Shown: positions 1 through 7,393 of the stretch, in pieces | How positions within the stretch are numbered: position 1 is the stretch's first letter | How the letters are laid out: each line of letters starts with the position of its first letter | NCBI GenBank assembly: GCA_964587915.1 | Contig: CAZPMK010000014.1 | Location: 1-41,669 of the forward strand | DNA length: 41,669 nt | Source: CAG-177 sp964587915 | GTDB taxonomy: Bacteria; Bacillota; Clostridia; Oscillospirales; Acutalibacteraceae | Direction: 5' to 3' | Translations under genes and position numbers: made by a program | Notes under the pieces: generated by a model | The model's database searches: none | What the model was told of the DNA's origin: nothing | Seen by the model: the letters and a program-made list of their open reading frames with translations, nothing else

Positions 1-2
1 CA

Positions 3-476
3 GCATTTTCAGCCGATTTTTCCTTGTGGAACATTTCCGATGCTTCTCTGGGCACGGAGGAGCTGGGGCATCTTGAGATGATAGGTGCGATAGTTTATCA
101 ATTGACAAAAAATCTCAGTGAGGATGAAATCAAGAAGTCGGGCTTTGACGCATATTTTGTTGACCACACGGCGGGAGTTTATCCGTCATCGGCGGCAGGA
201 GTACCGTTCACGGCGGCATATATGCAGAGTACCGGCGACACAATAAGCGATTTGACGGAAGACCTTGCGGCGGAACAGAAAGCCAGAAAGACTTACGATA
301 ATATTCTTCGCCTTGTTGATGACCCCGACGTTCGGGATGTAATTAAATTCCTCAGGGCAAGAGAAATCGTGCATTTCCAGCGTTTCGGCGAGGGCTTAAG
401 ACTTGCGACGGATAAATTGAATTCCAAAAACTTTTACGCTTTCAACCCGTCCTTTGATAAAAATTGCCTTAAATGA
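3..476 (+). CDS. Manganese catalase, CotJC type (C-terminal part, cut by window start)
   Basis: This is the C-terminal part of a di-manganese catalase, which breaks down hydrogen peroxide; CotJC members are spore-coat proteins. The reading frame is open from the first bases of the window, so the start lies outside it. About 157 residues are visible. The motif GTEELGHLEM supplies Glu and His ligands of the metal pair, and REIVHFQRFGE is the second ligand helix. The end AFNPSFDK is typical of CotJC proteins. The first TTG inside the window (position 24) is not the true start, because homology-like sequence lies before it. A terminator follows immediately. The family call is firm, but the spore-coat role is inferred from the ending and the likely small size. 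Confidence 0.9.
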   Translation, partial: AFSADFSLWNISDASLGTEELGHLEMIGAIVYQLTKNLSEDEIKKSGFDAYFVDHTAGVYPSSAAGVPFTAAYMQSTGDTISDLTEDLAAEQKARKTYDNILRLVDDPDVRDVIKFLRAREIVHFQRFGEGLRLATDKLNSKNFYAFNPSFDKNCLK

Positions 477-480
477 TTTA

Positions 481-516
481 CAAGCGAGCACCCGCAAGGA
501 TGCCCGCTTGTTTTTT
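481..516 (+). terminator. Rho-independent terminator of the Mn catalase gene
   Basis: A 13-bp stem with G-U pairs (CAAGCGAGCACCC against GGATGCCCGCTTG) and a GCAA loop is followed by six T on the plus strand. The minus-strand operon ends just beyond at 532, so the hairpin may also help stop that transcript, but its T-run on that side is poor. Confidence 0.9.
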
Positions 517-531
517 AATATTATATTTTGC

Positions 532-963
532 TTATATTCTGTAAATGAGAGTGGGGTCAACGTTTCCGCTTTCGGTATTGCAGATGAGCTTATCGGCTTC
601 CTCGGGGTTTGAAACGCTGACGACCATAATCGCCTTGCCTATTTCTCTTGAAACGCAGGCATACATATATTTGACCTCGATGCCGTTATCCGTCAAAACT
701 CGAAGCGAATTTGAAAATCCGCCCGGAGCATCCTCAATAGCGACAACGAGAACCTGCGTAACCTTGCATATAACTCCTGAATCACGCAATGCCTGCTTCG
801 CCTTATCAGGGTCGCTGACAATCATTCTGAGAACACCGTATTCATCGGTATCGGCAAGAGAAAGTGCCGAAATATCAATGCCGTTGCGTGCAAGCACCTC
901 GGCAGCCTCGGAAAGTCTGCCGGGCTTATTTTCAAGAAAAACCGAAATCTGTTTTGCTAACAT
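532..963 (-). CDS. Tandem ACT-domain protein of the aryl-CoA/IOR operon
   Basis: This 143-residue protein consists of two ACT domains, small beta-alpha-beta-beta-alpha-beta modules that usually bind amino acids. The first runs over about residues 3-67 (opening KQISVFLENKPGRLSEAAEVL) and the second over about 71-140 (VVAIEDAPGGFSNSLRVL). No catalytic domain is present. The start at 963 is chosen because AGGAGG lies at the right distance before it; the longer frame to 981 runs through this site. It is the last gene of the T-box operon, 14 nt after the PaaK-type ligase, a common pairing in anaerobes. Inference: it senses an aromatic amino acid or aryl compound and controls a partner enzyme. No ligand can be read from the sequence. 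Confidence 0.85.
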   Translation of the reverse strand: MLAKQISVFLENKPGRLSEAAEVLARNGIDISALSLADTDEYGVLRMIVSDPDKAKQALRDSGVICKVTQVLVVAIEDAPGGFSNSLRVLTDNGIEVKYMYACVSREIGKAIMVVSVSNPEEADKLICNTESGNVDPTLIYRI

Positions 964-977
964 TGTATTCCCTCCTG

Positions 978-2282
978 TCAAATTTTACGCTTATCTATAA
1001 CCCGCTTGGCTTTGCCCTCGCTTCTTGCGATTGACTTCGGGTTGACAAGGTGAACTCTAACGCCGAGACCGAGAACAGAGCGGAGCTTTTCCGTTATACT
1101 CTTTTCAACGGCTGAAATACTCTTAATATCATCGGAGAACATACTCTCGCTCATTTCAACATCAAGGTCAAAGGTGTCTGTATTATTAACTCTGTCGATG
1201 GTAATGACATAATTCGGCGTAATTTCACCGTTATTGTATTCAAGCAGAACGCCTTCAATCTGTGACGGGAATACGTTTACGCCTCTGATTATAAGCATAT
1301 CATCGCTTCTGCCGCTCGGCTTATTCATTCTTACATGAGTTCTGCCGCATTCGCATTTTTCATAATTGAGGGAGCAGATATCCCTTGTTCTGTAACGAAT
1401 TACGGGGAAGCCCTCTTTGGTTATGGTTGTGAAAACCAATTCGCCCGTACTGCCCTCGGGAAGCTGTTCTCCCGTTTCGGGGTCGATAATTTCCACTATG
1501 AAATTATCCTCCCAAACGTGCATGCCCTTTTGACAATCGCATTCGCAGGATACGCCGGGGCCGAGAATTTCGGACAGACCGTAAATATCATACGCCTTGA
1601 TATTGAGCTTTGCTTCGATTTCACGACGCATATTTTCGCTCCACGGCTCTGCACCGAAAATACCCACTTTAAGAGAAAGCTCGTTTGTAACGCCGAGCCT
1701 TTCCGCTTCTTCGGCAAGATACATGGCGTAGGACGGTGTACAGCAAATGGCGGTTGCTTTGAAATCAATCAGGGTTTGAATTTGAAGCGAGGTATTGCCC
1801 GAGGACATCGGGATAACGGTTGCACCGATTTTTTCGGCACCCGCATGAAGTCCGAAGCCGCCGGTAAACAGACCGTATCCGAACGAAACCTGTAATATAT
1901 CTCCCTTGCCGAGACCAACGGCGTTGAGCATTCTTGCAACGCATTCAGCCCACATATCAAGGTCATTTTTTGTATAACCGACGACTATTCTTTTGCCCGT
2001 CGTGCCGCTTGAAGCGTGTACACGCACGATATTTTCCATCGGTTCGGCAAAAAGTCCGTACGGATAATAATCACGCAAATCCTTTTTGTATGAGAACGGG
2101 AGCTTTGAGAGATCCTCGATGCCGTGTATATCCTCGGGCTTTAAGCCCTTTTCGTCCATTCTGTTGCGGAAGCATTCCACCCGCTCATACATTCTTTTGA
2201 CCTGCCATACCAGCCGTTCGCTTTGGAGCTTTTTAAGCTCCTCACGGGGCATTGCTTCAATTTCGGGTTTTTTCATTGCCAT
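978..2282 (-). CDS. paaK: Phenylacetate-CoA ligase (PaaK type)
   Basis: This ligase joins an arylacetate (phenylacetate or a hydroxylated or indole relative) to CoA through an acyl-adenylate, spending ATP. It has 434 residues, normal for PaaK. The adenylate loop reads SSGTTGKRIVVGYT, then YGLSEILGPGVSCEC and the hinge MLIIRGVNVFPSQIE; the C-terminal AMP-binding subdomain follows. The start at 2282 has AAGGAG in front and the normal family beginning; the frame could extend to 2465, but that part overlaps the upstream gene and does not resemble the family. It lies 2 nt from the membrane protein gene. Next to iorAB its product would be the substrate (reductive direction) or its substrate the product (oxidative direction) of the oxidoreductase. 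The exact aryl acid is unknown. Confidence 0.92.
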   Translation of the reverse strand: MAMKKPEIEAMPREELKKLQSERLVWQVKRMYERVECFRNRMDEKGLKPEDIHGIEDLSKLPFSYKKDLRDYYPYGLFAEPMENIVRVHASSGTTGKRIVVGYTKNDLDMWAECVARMLNAVGLGKGDILQVSFGYGLFTGGFGLHAGAEKIGATVIPMSSGNTSLQIQTLIDFKATAICCTPSYAMYLAEEAERLGVTNELSLKVGIFGAEPWSENMRREIEAKLNIKAYDIYGLSEILGPGVSCECDCQKGMHVWEDNFIVEIIDPETGEQLPEGSTGELVFTTITKEGFPVIRYRTRDICSLNYEKCECGRTHVRMNKPSGRSDDMLIIRGVNVFPSQIEGVLLEYNNGEITPNYVITIDRVNNTDTFDLDVEMSESMFSDDIKSISAVEKSITEKLRSVLGLGVRVHLVNPKSIARSEGKAKRVIDKRKI

Positions 2283-2284
2283 AT

Positions 2285-2965
2285 TTATTTCTCCTTGGAT
2301 TTCTTCTTTCTGTTGCCGAGGCTCAGGAAAATTCCGAGAGCCACGGAAAGTGCCGCCGCCATCATAACCTGATATTCGCTCGGGAGCAAAAAGGTGACGG
2401 TGTGTGCGGGTATCCAGAACAGCGGAACTGTTTTGAACAGCGTGAAGCCGACGAATGCCGACCAATCCACCGAACCGACAACGCTTTTAAGTGACGAATC
2501 CTTCTTTGCACTGCGAAGCTCAAGCCACTTATCGCTGCACTTGTGAACAGCCATAAAGGTCGGTCCGAATGAAGTATTCATCAAAACGCTTGTATACAGT
2601 GCTTTCAAAAATCCGTTTTCGCCTCCGGGCAAAAGACCGCTTGCCATCATTTGACCCGCCGCAGAGGAATATACCTTCATCATAAAGGTTATCCACACTC
2701 CGATAAATCCCCATATCACAAATCGCCAAATGACTTTAACGGGAACGCTCGGAGTTCCGCTTGCTATGTACGCCGCAATGAGCTCACCTGCCGTGGCAAG
2801 CAGAGCAAATTTTGCAAATCCCATGATGTGCGGATGCTTACCCGAAAGCTCCTTGAACACGGCTCTCGACTGCGGTATCGCAAGCACCGCGGCAAAAAGA
2901 AGAATTGCCGCAAGGACATATGCGATTATCAAGGCTTTTTTCGCAACGGTATTTTTTTCAGTCAT
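2285..2965 (-). CDS. Integral membrane protein resembling the Mpv17/PMP22 family
   Basis: This is a 226-residue membrane protein with about four to five hydrophobic segments and a lysine-rich tail (KKKSKEK). The C-terminal part (around DWSAFVGFTLFKTVPLFWIP, then a final hydrophobic helix) and the middle WGFIGVWITFMMKVYSSAA resemble bacterial Mpv17/PMP22-like proteins. Their function in bacteria is unknown; mitochondrial and peroxisomal relatives form or affect channels. The start at 2965 follows GGAGG; the frame to 3010 overlaps iorB and is less likely. It sits between iorB and paaK with gaps of 16 and 2 nt, so it belongs to the aryl-acid operon. Uptake or release of aryl acids is a reasonable guess from context only. 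The family call comes from pattern memory. Confidence 0.65.
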   Translation of the reverse strand: MTEKNTVAKKALIIAYVLAAILLFAAVLAIPQSRAVFKELSGKHPHIMGFAKFALLATAGELIAAYIASGTPSVPVKVIWRFVIWGFIGVWITFMMKVYSSAAGQMMASGLLPGGENGFLKALYTSVLMNTSFGPTFMAVHKCSDKWLELRSAKKDSSLKSVVGSVDWSAFVGFTLFKTVPLFWIPAHTVTFLLPSEYQVMMAAALSVALGIFLSLGNRKKKSKEK

Positions 2966-2981
2966 ACCATTTCCTCCGATA

Positions 2982-3560
2982 TCAGCACCCGCAAGCATAA
3001 CCGAGTTCAAACGCTTTGAGATTAAGCTCCAAAAACTTTTGCGGAACGGTATTCTTTATCGTTTCAATCCAAACTTCCTTGGGAATGTCGCTGCTTCGTG
3101 CAAGCACGCCTATAAGCACAACATTGACCGCCTTTGACGAACCTGCTTCAAGACTGAGCGAAAGAGCATCAATTGCAATAACGTCAGCCTTTTCGGAAAG
3201 CTCATCAACAACATTTTGGGGATATTCCGCCGCCCCCGTAATTACGGGCATGGGAGCTATCGCACGGTCGTTGAGAATTATTTTTCCGTCCTTTTTAAGA
3301 TACGGAAGTGCTCTTGCGGCTTCAAGTCTTTCAAAAGCAAGGATGATATCCGCTTCTCCCTTGTCGATTATGGGAGAAAAAACCTTTTCGCCGTATTTAA
3401 CATAGGTTACGACACTGCCTCCTCTTTGGCTCATTCCGTGAACCTCGGAGACCTTGACATCATAGCCCTCGCTGATAACGGCATTGCCGAGAATACGGCT
3501 CGCAAGGAGCGTTCCCTGTCCGCCGACACCGACTATCATAATATTTTTTGTCATGCTCAT
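2982..3560 (-). CDS. iorB: Indolepyruvate:ferredoxin oxidoreductase, beta subunit
   Basis: This is the small subunit of the enzyme that interconverts arylpyruvate plus CoA and arylacetyl-CoA plus CO2 with ferredoxin as electron carrier. It has 192 residues, normal length. It begins with the gamma-domain signature IVGVGGQGTLLASRIL, followed by EVHGMSQRGGSVVTYVKYG, both hallmarks of 2-oxoacid:acceptor oxidoreductase gamma-type domains. The start at 3560 has AAGGAGG nine nt upstream, lying inside the end of iorA; an ATG two codons later is possible. It begins one nt after the iorA stop, so the two are very likely translated together as a complex. The aromatic substrate follows from the IorA partner and operon. 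Confidence 0.95.
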   Translation of the reverse strand: MSMTKNIMIVGVGGQGTLLASRILGNAVISEGYDVKVSEVHGMSQRGGSVVTYVKYGEKVFSPIIDKGEADIILAFERLEAARALPYLKKDGKIILNDRAIAPMPVITGAAEYPQNVVDELSEKADVIAIDALSLSLEAGSSKAVNVVLIGVLARSSDIPKEVWIETIKNTVPQKFLELNLKAFELGYACGC

Positions 3561-3561
3561 A

Positions 3562-5295
3562 TCATTCAGCCTCCTTGACGATAGCCTCAAACGGGCAGAC
3601 ACCGATGCAAAGTCCGCAGCCGTTGCATTGATTCGCATCAATTTTAACGGTTGAATTTTCAACGGAAATTGCGGGACAACCGAGCTTCATGCACTTTTTG
3701 CATTTACGGCATTTATCGGCATCAATTGTGCAATGGCCCGAATATTTCACGGTTTTGAGCAAAGCACAGGGTCTTTGTGCGATTATTACGGACGGTTCAT
3801 CTGCCGCAAGCTCCTCTTTAACCGCCGCTTCAAATCCCTTGATATCAAAAGGATCTTCCACTCTGACTCTGCGAACGCCGACGGAACGGCAAAGAGCTTC
3901 AAGGTCAACCTGAACGGTCTTTTCCTTGCGAATTGTAAGTCCGGTGGTCGGGTTATCCTGATGACCCGTCATGCCGGTTATGGAGTTATCAAGAATAATA
4001 ACGGTGTTGTTTCCTTTATTATATACGATGTCAATAAGTCCCGTAATTCCCGAATGTATAAATGTTGAATCACCGATAACGGAGACAAGCTGTTTTGAAA
4101 ATTCCTTTCCTCTTGCCTTGACCATTCCGTGTGCCGCACTTACGGAAGCACCCATGCAAATGGTGGTATCAACGCTTGAAAGCGGAGCGACGGCGCCGAG
4201 AGTGTAGCAACCGATATCGCCCGAAACGGTAACGCCGAGTTTTGAAAGCACGTAGAATGTTCCGCGGTGGGGACAGCCTGCACACATAACGGGAGGTCTC
4301 TTGGGAAGCGGCAGAGCCTCGCTTGCTTCGCAGTCCTCGCCGAGAACGACTTTGGATATCATGCTCTGGCTGTATTCACCGAGCAGAGTAAAGCAATCCT
4401 TGCCCTTTATCTCTATTCCGAGAGCCTTAACGTATTCTTCGATAAAGCCGTCAAGTTCCTCGATAACATAGAGTGTTTCTACGCTGTCGGCAAAATCCTT
4501 TATGAGCTTTTCGGGGAGAGGATAAACCATGCCGAGCTTGAGATAATTTACCTTATCGCCGAGAGCATCCTTTGCGTAAACATAGGAAATTCCCGATGTG
4601 ATAACGCCGATTTTGCTGTTGTTATCCTCTGTTTTGTTAATTTCACAGCTTTGTGCATATTCTTCGAGCTTTTTCGTTCTTTCCTCAACGACAACATGAC
4701 GGCCTATTGCGTTTGCGGGCATCATGACATTCTTTGCAATATTTTTAACATAAGGTTTAAGCTCGACATTTTCAGGGTCGTGCAACTCAACAAGGCTCTG
4801 AGAATGGGAGACTCTTGTTGAAAGTCTTATGAACACGGGAGTATCGTATTCCTCGCTGAGTGAAAACGCCAGCTTTGTAAAATCGCGGCATTCGGCTGAA
4901 TCCGACGGTTCGAGCATGGGAATTTTCGCCGCCTTTGCGTAATGGCGTGAATCCTGCTCGTTCTGAGATGAGTGCATTCCGGGATCATCCGCAACGCAGA
5001 ATACAAGTCCTGCATTTGCACCGATATAACTGACGGTAAAGACGGGATCAGCCATAACGTTGAGTCCTACATGCTTCATACAGCTCATCGCTCTGCCGCC
5101 CGCAATGGAGGCACCTATAGCCGTTTCGGCGGCAACCTTTTCATTGGGTGCCCATTCAACATAGACATCCTCATATTCAACCATGGATTCGGTTATTTCG
5201 GTACTCGGAGTTCCGGGGTAAGATGAAACCACTCTTACGCCCGCCTCATAAGCACCTCGGGCAACTGCGGCATTGCCGAGCATTAGCTTTTTCAT
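3562..5295 (-). CDS. iorA: Indolepyruvate:ferredoxin oxidoreductase, alpha subunit
   Basis: This is the large catalytic subunit (577 residues, slightly short of some relatives). The N-terminal pyrimidine-binding domain starts GNAAVARGAYEAGVRVVSSYPG. The thiamine diphosphate domain has CAGCPHRGTFYVL, GDIGCYTLG, GDSTFIHSGITGL and NSITGMTGHQDNPTTG. The C-terminus carries two ferredoxin-like clusters: CRKCKKCMKLGCP, where the first cluster is of the slightly odd IOR type, and CNGCGLCIGVCP. It works in the cytoplasm with IorB on indolepyruvate, phenylpyruvate and 4-hydroxyphenylpyruvate. GGAAGG precedes the ATG, and only 3 nt separate it from the ligase gene upstream. The reaction is reversible in known systems; the T-box in front suggests the reductive, amino-acid-forming direction here. 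Confidence 0.96.
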   Translation of the reverse strand: MKKLMLGNAAVARGAYEAGVRVVSSYPGTPSTEITESMVEYEDVYVEWAPNEKVAAETAIGASIAGGRAMSCMKHVGLNVMADPVFTVSYIGANAGLVFCVADDPGMHSSQNEQDSRHYAKAAKIPMLEPSDSAECRDFTKLAFSLSEEYDTPVFIRLSTRVSHSQSLVELHDPENVELKPYVKNIAKNVMMPANAIGRHVVVEERTKKLEEYAQSCEINKTEDNNSKIGVITSGISYVYAKDALGDKVNYLKLGMVYPLPEKLIKDFADSVETLYVIEELDGFIEEYVKALGIEIKGKDCFTLLGEYSQSMISKVVLGEDCEASEALPLPKRPPVMCAGCPHRGTFYVLSKLGVTVSGDIGCYTLGAVAPLSSVDTTICMGASVSAAHGMVKARGKEFSKQLVSVIGDSTFIHSGITGLIDIVYNKGNNTVIILDNSITGMTGHQDNPTTGLTIRKEKTVQVDLEALCRSVGVRRVRVEDPFDIKGFEAAVKEELAADEPSVIIAQRPCALLKTVKYSGHCTIDADKCRKCKKCMKLGCPAISVENSTVKIDANQCNGCGLCIGVCPFEAIVKEAE

Positions 5296-5298
5296 ATG

Positions 5299-6945
5299 TT
5301 ATCTTCCTTCCGTTATCTCGTTTTCTTTTGCTACAAGACCATCTGCACTGTAGCGTTTGCGAAGCAGGGGCTTTTCAATTTTGCCTGTCGGATTTCTCGG
5401 AACATCGGCAAATATAATCTTTCTCGGACGTTTGTATCTCGGCAAATCAAGACAGAAGTCATTGACCTCCTCCTCGGTAAGCGTAACGCCGTCCTTTACC
5501 TGAATTATTGCCGCCGATATTTCACCGAGGCGTCTGTCGGGCAAGCCTATTACCGCAACATCGTTTATTGCATCGTTACGACGCAGGAAATTTTCAATCT
5601 GAACGGGATAAATATTTTCACCGCCCGAGATAATGACATCCTTCTTTCTGTCAACAAGATAAATAAAGCCGTCATCATCCTGCATTGCCATATCTCCCGT
5701 AAACAGCCAGCCGTCGCTCAAAACCTCGTCGGTCGCTTCTTCATCTTTGTAGTAGCAAAGCATTACGCCGTCACCCTTTACGGCAAGCTCGCCTACTTCG
5801 TTGGCGGGCAAGGGCTGTCTGTTTTCATCAACTATCATTGTTTGCCAGCCGAAGCCTGCCTTGCCGATAGCACCGACTTTATCAATATTTTCAACGCCGA
5901 GATGAACACAGCCGGGACCTATGGACTCGCTCAAGCCGTAGTTCGTATCATAAAGATGCTTCGGGAACACCGTTTTCCAACGCTTTATGAGACTCGGCGG
6001 AACGGGCTGTGCTCCTATGTGCATGAGCCGCCATTGGTCGAGATTATATTCGGAAATATCAATTTCGCCCGAATCAATCGCGTCAAGGATATCCTGTGCC
6101 CACGGAACGAGCAGCCAAACAATGGTACACTTTTCCTCGGAAACGGTATTTATTATCCATTTCGGAGCAGTACCTTTAAGAAGCACCGCTTTGCCGCCGA
6201 CAAGGAAGCTGCCGAACCAATGCATTTTTGCTCCCGTATGATAAAGCGGCGGAATGCAAAGGAATACGTCATCCTTCGTCTGTCCGTGGTGTGCCTGCTC
6301 TGTTTTTGCGGCGTGCATGAGAGCACGGTGTGAATGAAGAATCGCCTTGGGGAAGCCCGTAGTTCCCGACGAGAAATAAATGGCGGCGTAATCGTCATCG
6401 GTTATTTCTATTTTGGGAGCCTTGGAGCTGCAATACGTAACCAGCTTGTCATAGCTTTCGGCGTATGCGGGACAATCCTCACCTGCGTATATCCACATTT
6501 TTATCTGCTTTACCTTATGACAGATTTCTTCAACTCTGCCGACAAACTCGGGACCGAACACGATATATTCGGAATCGGATTTATTGAGGCAGTATGCGAT
6601 TTCATCGGCGGTATATCTGAAATTGAGAGGAACGGCAACCGCTCCCGCACGCAATATACCGAAATATATCGGCAACCATTCAAGGCAGTTCATGAGAAGA
6701 ATTGCAACCTTGTCGCCCTTTTTGATTCCCCTTGAAAGAAGAAGGTTCGCAAAACGGTTTGATTTCTTTTGAAATTCGCCCCACGTAATTTCTTTTCTGT
6801 AGGTTTCGGAGGCGGTCGCCTGTGTAAGTGCAAACTCTCTCCACGTCATGTTTTTGTTGTTTTCGAGCTTTGGATTTATTTCAACAAGACTGACATCGTT
6901 AGGATAAAAATCCGCGTTCTTTGTAAGAATGTCGGTGATTGGCAT
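5299..6945 (-). CDS. AMP-forming acyl/aryl-CoA ligase, first gene of the T-box operon
   Basis: This 548-residue member of the ANL superfamily (fatty-acyl/aryl-CoA ligase branch) activates a carboxylic acid to its CoA thioester with ATP. The phosphate loop is YFSSGTTGFPKAILHSH (about residue 190), then YGLSESIGPG, the GWLFTGDMAMQDDDGFIYLV motif with the ribose-binding Asp, the hinge DRKKDVIISGGENIYPVQIE, and the catalytic Lys in NPTGKIEKPLLRK. All key residues are present. AAAGGA stands before the ATG. It lies directly after the T-box leader, so it is under tyrosine-tRNA control in this model. Substrate is unknown; with iorAB and paaK downstream an aryl acid such as 4-hydroxyphenylacetate is plausible, a fatty acid cannot be excluded. 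Confidence 0.9.
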   Translation of the reverse strand: MPITDILTKNADFYPNDVSLVEINPKLENNKNMTWREFALTQATASETYRKEITWGEFQKKSNRFANLLLSRGIKKGDKVAILLMNCLEWLPIYFGILRAGAVAVPLNFRYTADEIAYCLNKSDSEYIVFGPEFVGRVEEICHKVKQIKMWIYAGEDCPAYAESYDKLVTYCSSKAPKIEITDDDYAAIYFSSGTTGFPKAILHSHRALMHAAKTEQAHHGQTKDDVFLCIPPLYHTGAKMHWFGSFLVGGKAVLLKGTAPKWIINTVSEEKCTIVWLLVPWAQDILDAIDSGEIDISEYNLDQWRLMHIGAQPVPPSLIKRWKTVFPKHLYDTNYGLSESIGPGCVHLGVENIDKVGAIGKAGFGWQTMIVDENRQPLPANEVGELAVKGDGVMLCYYKDEEATDEVLSDGWLFTGDMAMQDDDGFIYLVDRKKDVIISGGENIYPVQIENFLRRNDAINDVAVIGLPDRRLGEISAAIIQVKDGVTLTEEEVNDFCLDLPRYKRPRKIIFADVPRNPTGKIEKPLLRKRYSADGLVAKENEITEGR

Positions 6946-6977
6946 TTTTATTTTCCTTTCTTTTTCGGCAGGGCAAT

Positions 6978-7014
6978 AAAAAAACGCCCTCCGTGCTGTT
7001 GCTTACAGAGGGCG
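6978..7014 (-). terminator. T-box terminator hairpin
   Basis: On the minus strand CGCCCTCTGT pairs with ACGGAGGGCG (one G-U) and is followed by seven T. It overlaps the part that would otherwise form the antiterminator, as expected for transcriptional control. Confidence 0.93.
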
Positions 7015-7154
7015 GATATACCGCGGTACCACCTCAATTTACATCTGCCTCGCGGCAAATGCCTTGACAAGTGAATTTCACTTTAAGATTTTAACGGATC
7101 TGACCCGGCGGCTCCTACTTTTCAAAGCTGTGTTCGGAGTGCAACTGGCGGAGA

Positions 7155-7157
7155 GTA
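7155..7157 (-). other. T-box specifier codon UAC
   Basis: On the leader RNA the order is GAA, U, UAC, UC inside the internal loop that faces the AGUA strand. Lower pairs (GCGGA with UCCGC) and upper pairs (CUGCA-A-UAAAA with UUUUAUGCAG) frame this loop. The codon corresponds to anticodon GUA of tRNA-Tyr. Confidence 0.75.
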
Positions 7158-7262
7158 ATTCACTCTGCATAAAATACCGTCTTGCACCTGCCGACGGCTC
7201 TCTGAAAGTTTTATTGCAGCGCTACTTGATTCCGCTCATGGCGTTTTTAATCTATTGCAAGA

Positions 7263-7274
7263 TATGATATCATA
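7263..7274. repeat. 12-bp palindrome TATGATATCATA, copy 1
   Basis: This is a perfect inverted repeat lying over the extended -10 of the T-box operon promoter. The same 12 bases lie at 11081-11092 over the promoter of the other CoA ligase gene. It could be a repressor site, or a coincidence of two AT-rich extended -10 elements. Confidence 0.6.
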
Positions 7275-7292
7275 AAATGCTTTCGTTTGCAA
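7264..7292 (-). promoter_or_regulatory. Promoter of the T-box operon
   Basis: On the minus strand TTGCAA (-35, 7287-7292) and TATCAT (-10, 7264-7269) are 17 nt apart, with an extended TG one base before the -10. Transcription would start near 7257, just before Stem I. A 12-bp palindrome covers the -10 (7263-7274). Confidence 0.75.
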
Positions 7293-7334
7293 GGCTTTTT
7301 GTGAAAATTATCGTTTTTTGCAGAAAAAGCAGCG

Positions 7335-7363
7335 TTGAAAACACGGAGAATATTTGGTATAAT
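7335..7363 (+). promoter_or_regulatory. Promoter of the histidine phosphatase gene
   Basis: TTGAAA (7335-7340) and a perfect TATAAT (7358-7363) are separated by exactly 17 nt, and the gene starts about 30 nt later. It stands back to back with the T-box operon promoter. Confidence 0.85.
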
Positions 7364-7393
7364 ACATTTAATATGACATAGGGAATGATACAA

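Larger units (their letters stand above)
6978..7250 (-). promoter_or_regulatory. T-box leader, tyrosine type (specifier UAC)
   Basis: The minus-strand leader has the parts of a T-box riboswitch in order. Stem I starts near 7245, with the AGUA of the loop E region, the GAGAG of the upper stem, and the distal hairpin CCGUC-GGCAGGUGCAA-GACGG. The specifier loop is GUGAAUUACUC. The antiterminator contains UGAGGUGGUACCGCGG (7021-7036), and a terminator hairpin follows. Aligning GAA-N-codon with the glyQS leader gives the codon UAC, tyrosine. The UGGU bulge fits a tRNA with discriminator A, as tRNA-Tyr has. Uncharged tRNA-Tyr should favour readthrough into the ligase-iorAB-paaK operon. Reading GAA-codon without the spacer would give UUA (Leu); this is judged less likely. 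Confidence 0.93.

Noticed and set aside
2283..2465. Extended N-terminus of PaaK
   Set aside because: The extra residues have no likeness to the family, overlap the membrane-protein gene, and the ATG at 2282 has a good ribosome site.
5296..6333. Long plus-strand open frame (345 codons) opposite the first CoA ligase
   Set aside because: It lies fully opposite a gene with all family motifs, has no ribosome site, and has no recognisable domain. Similar long antisense frames at 9588-10607, 16857-17738 and 18060-19169 are shadows of codon use.
7155..7160. Leucine reading (UUA) of the T-box specifier
   Set aside because: In T-boxes such as glyQS a base stands between GAA and the codon; this gives UAC. 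Tyrosine also suits the operon content. It is kept as the main alternative, not as the call.
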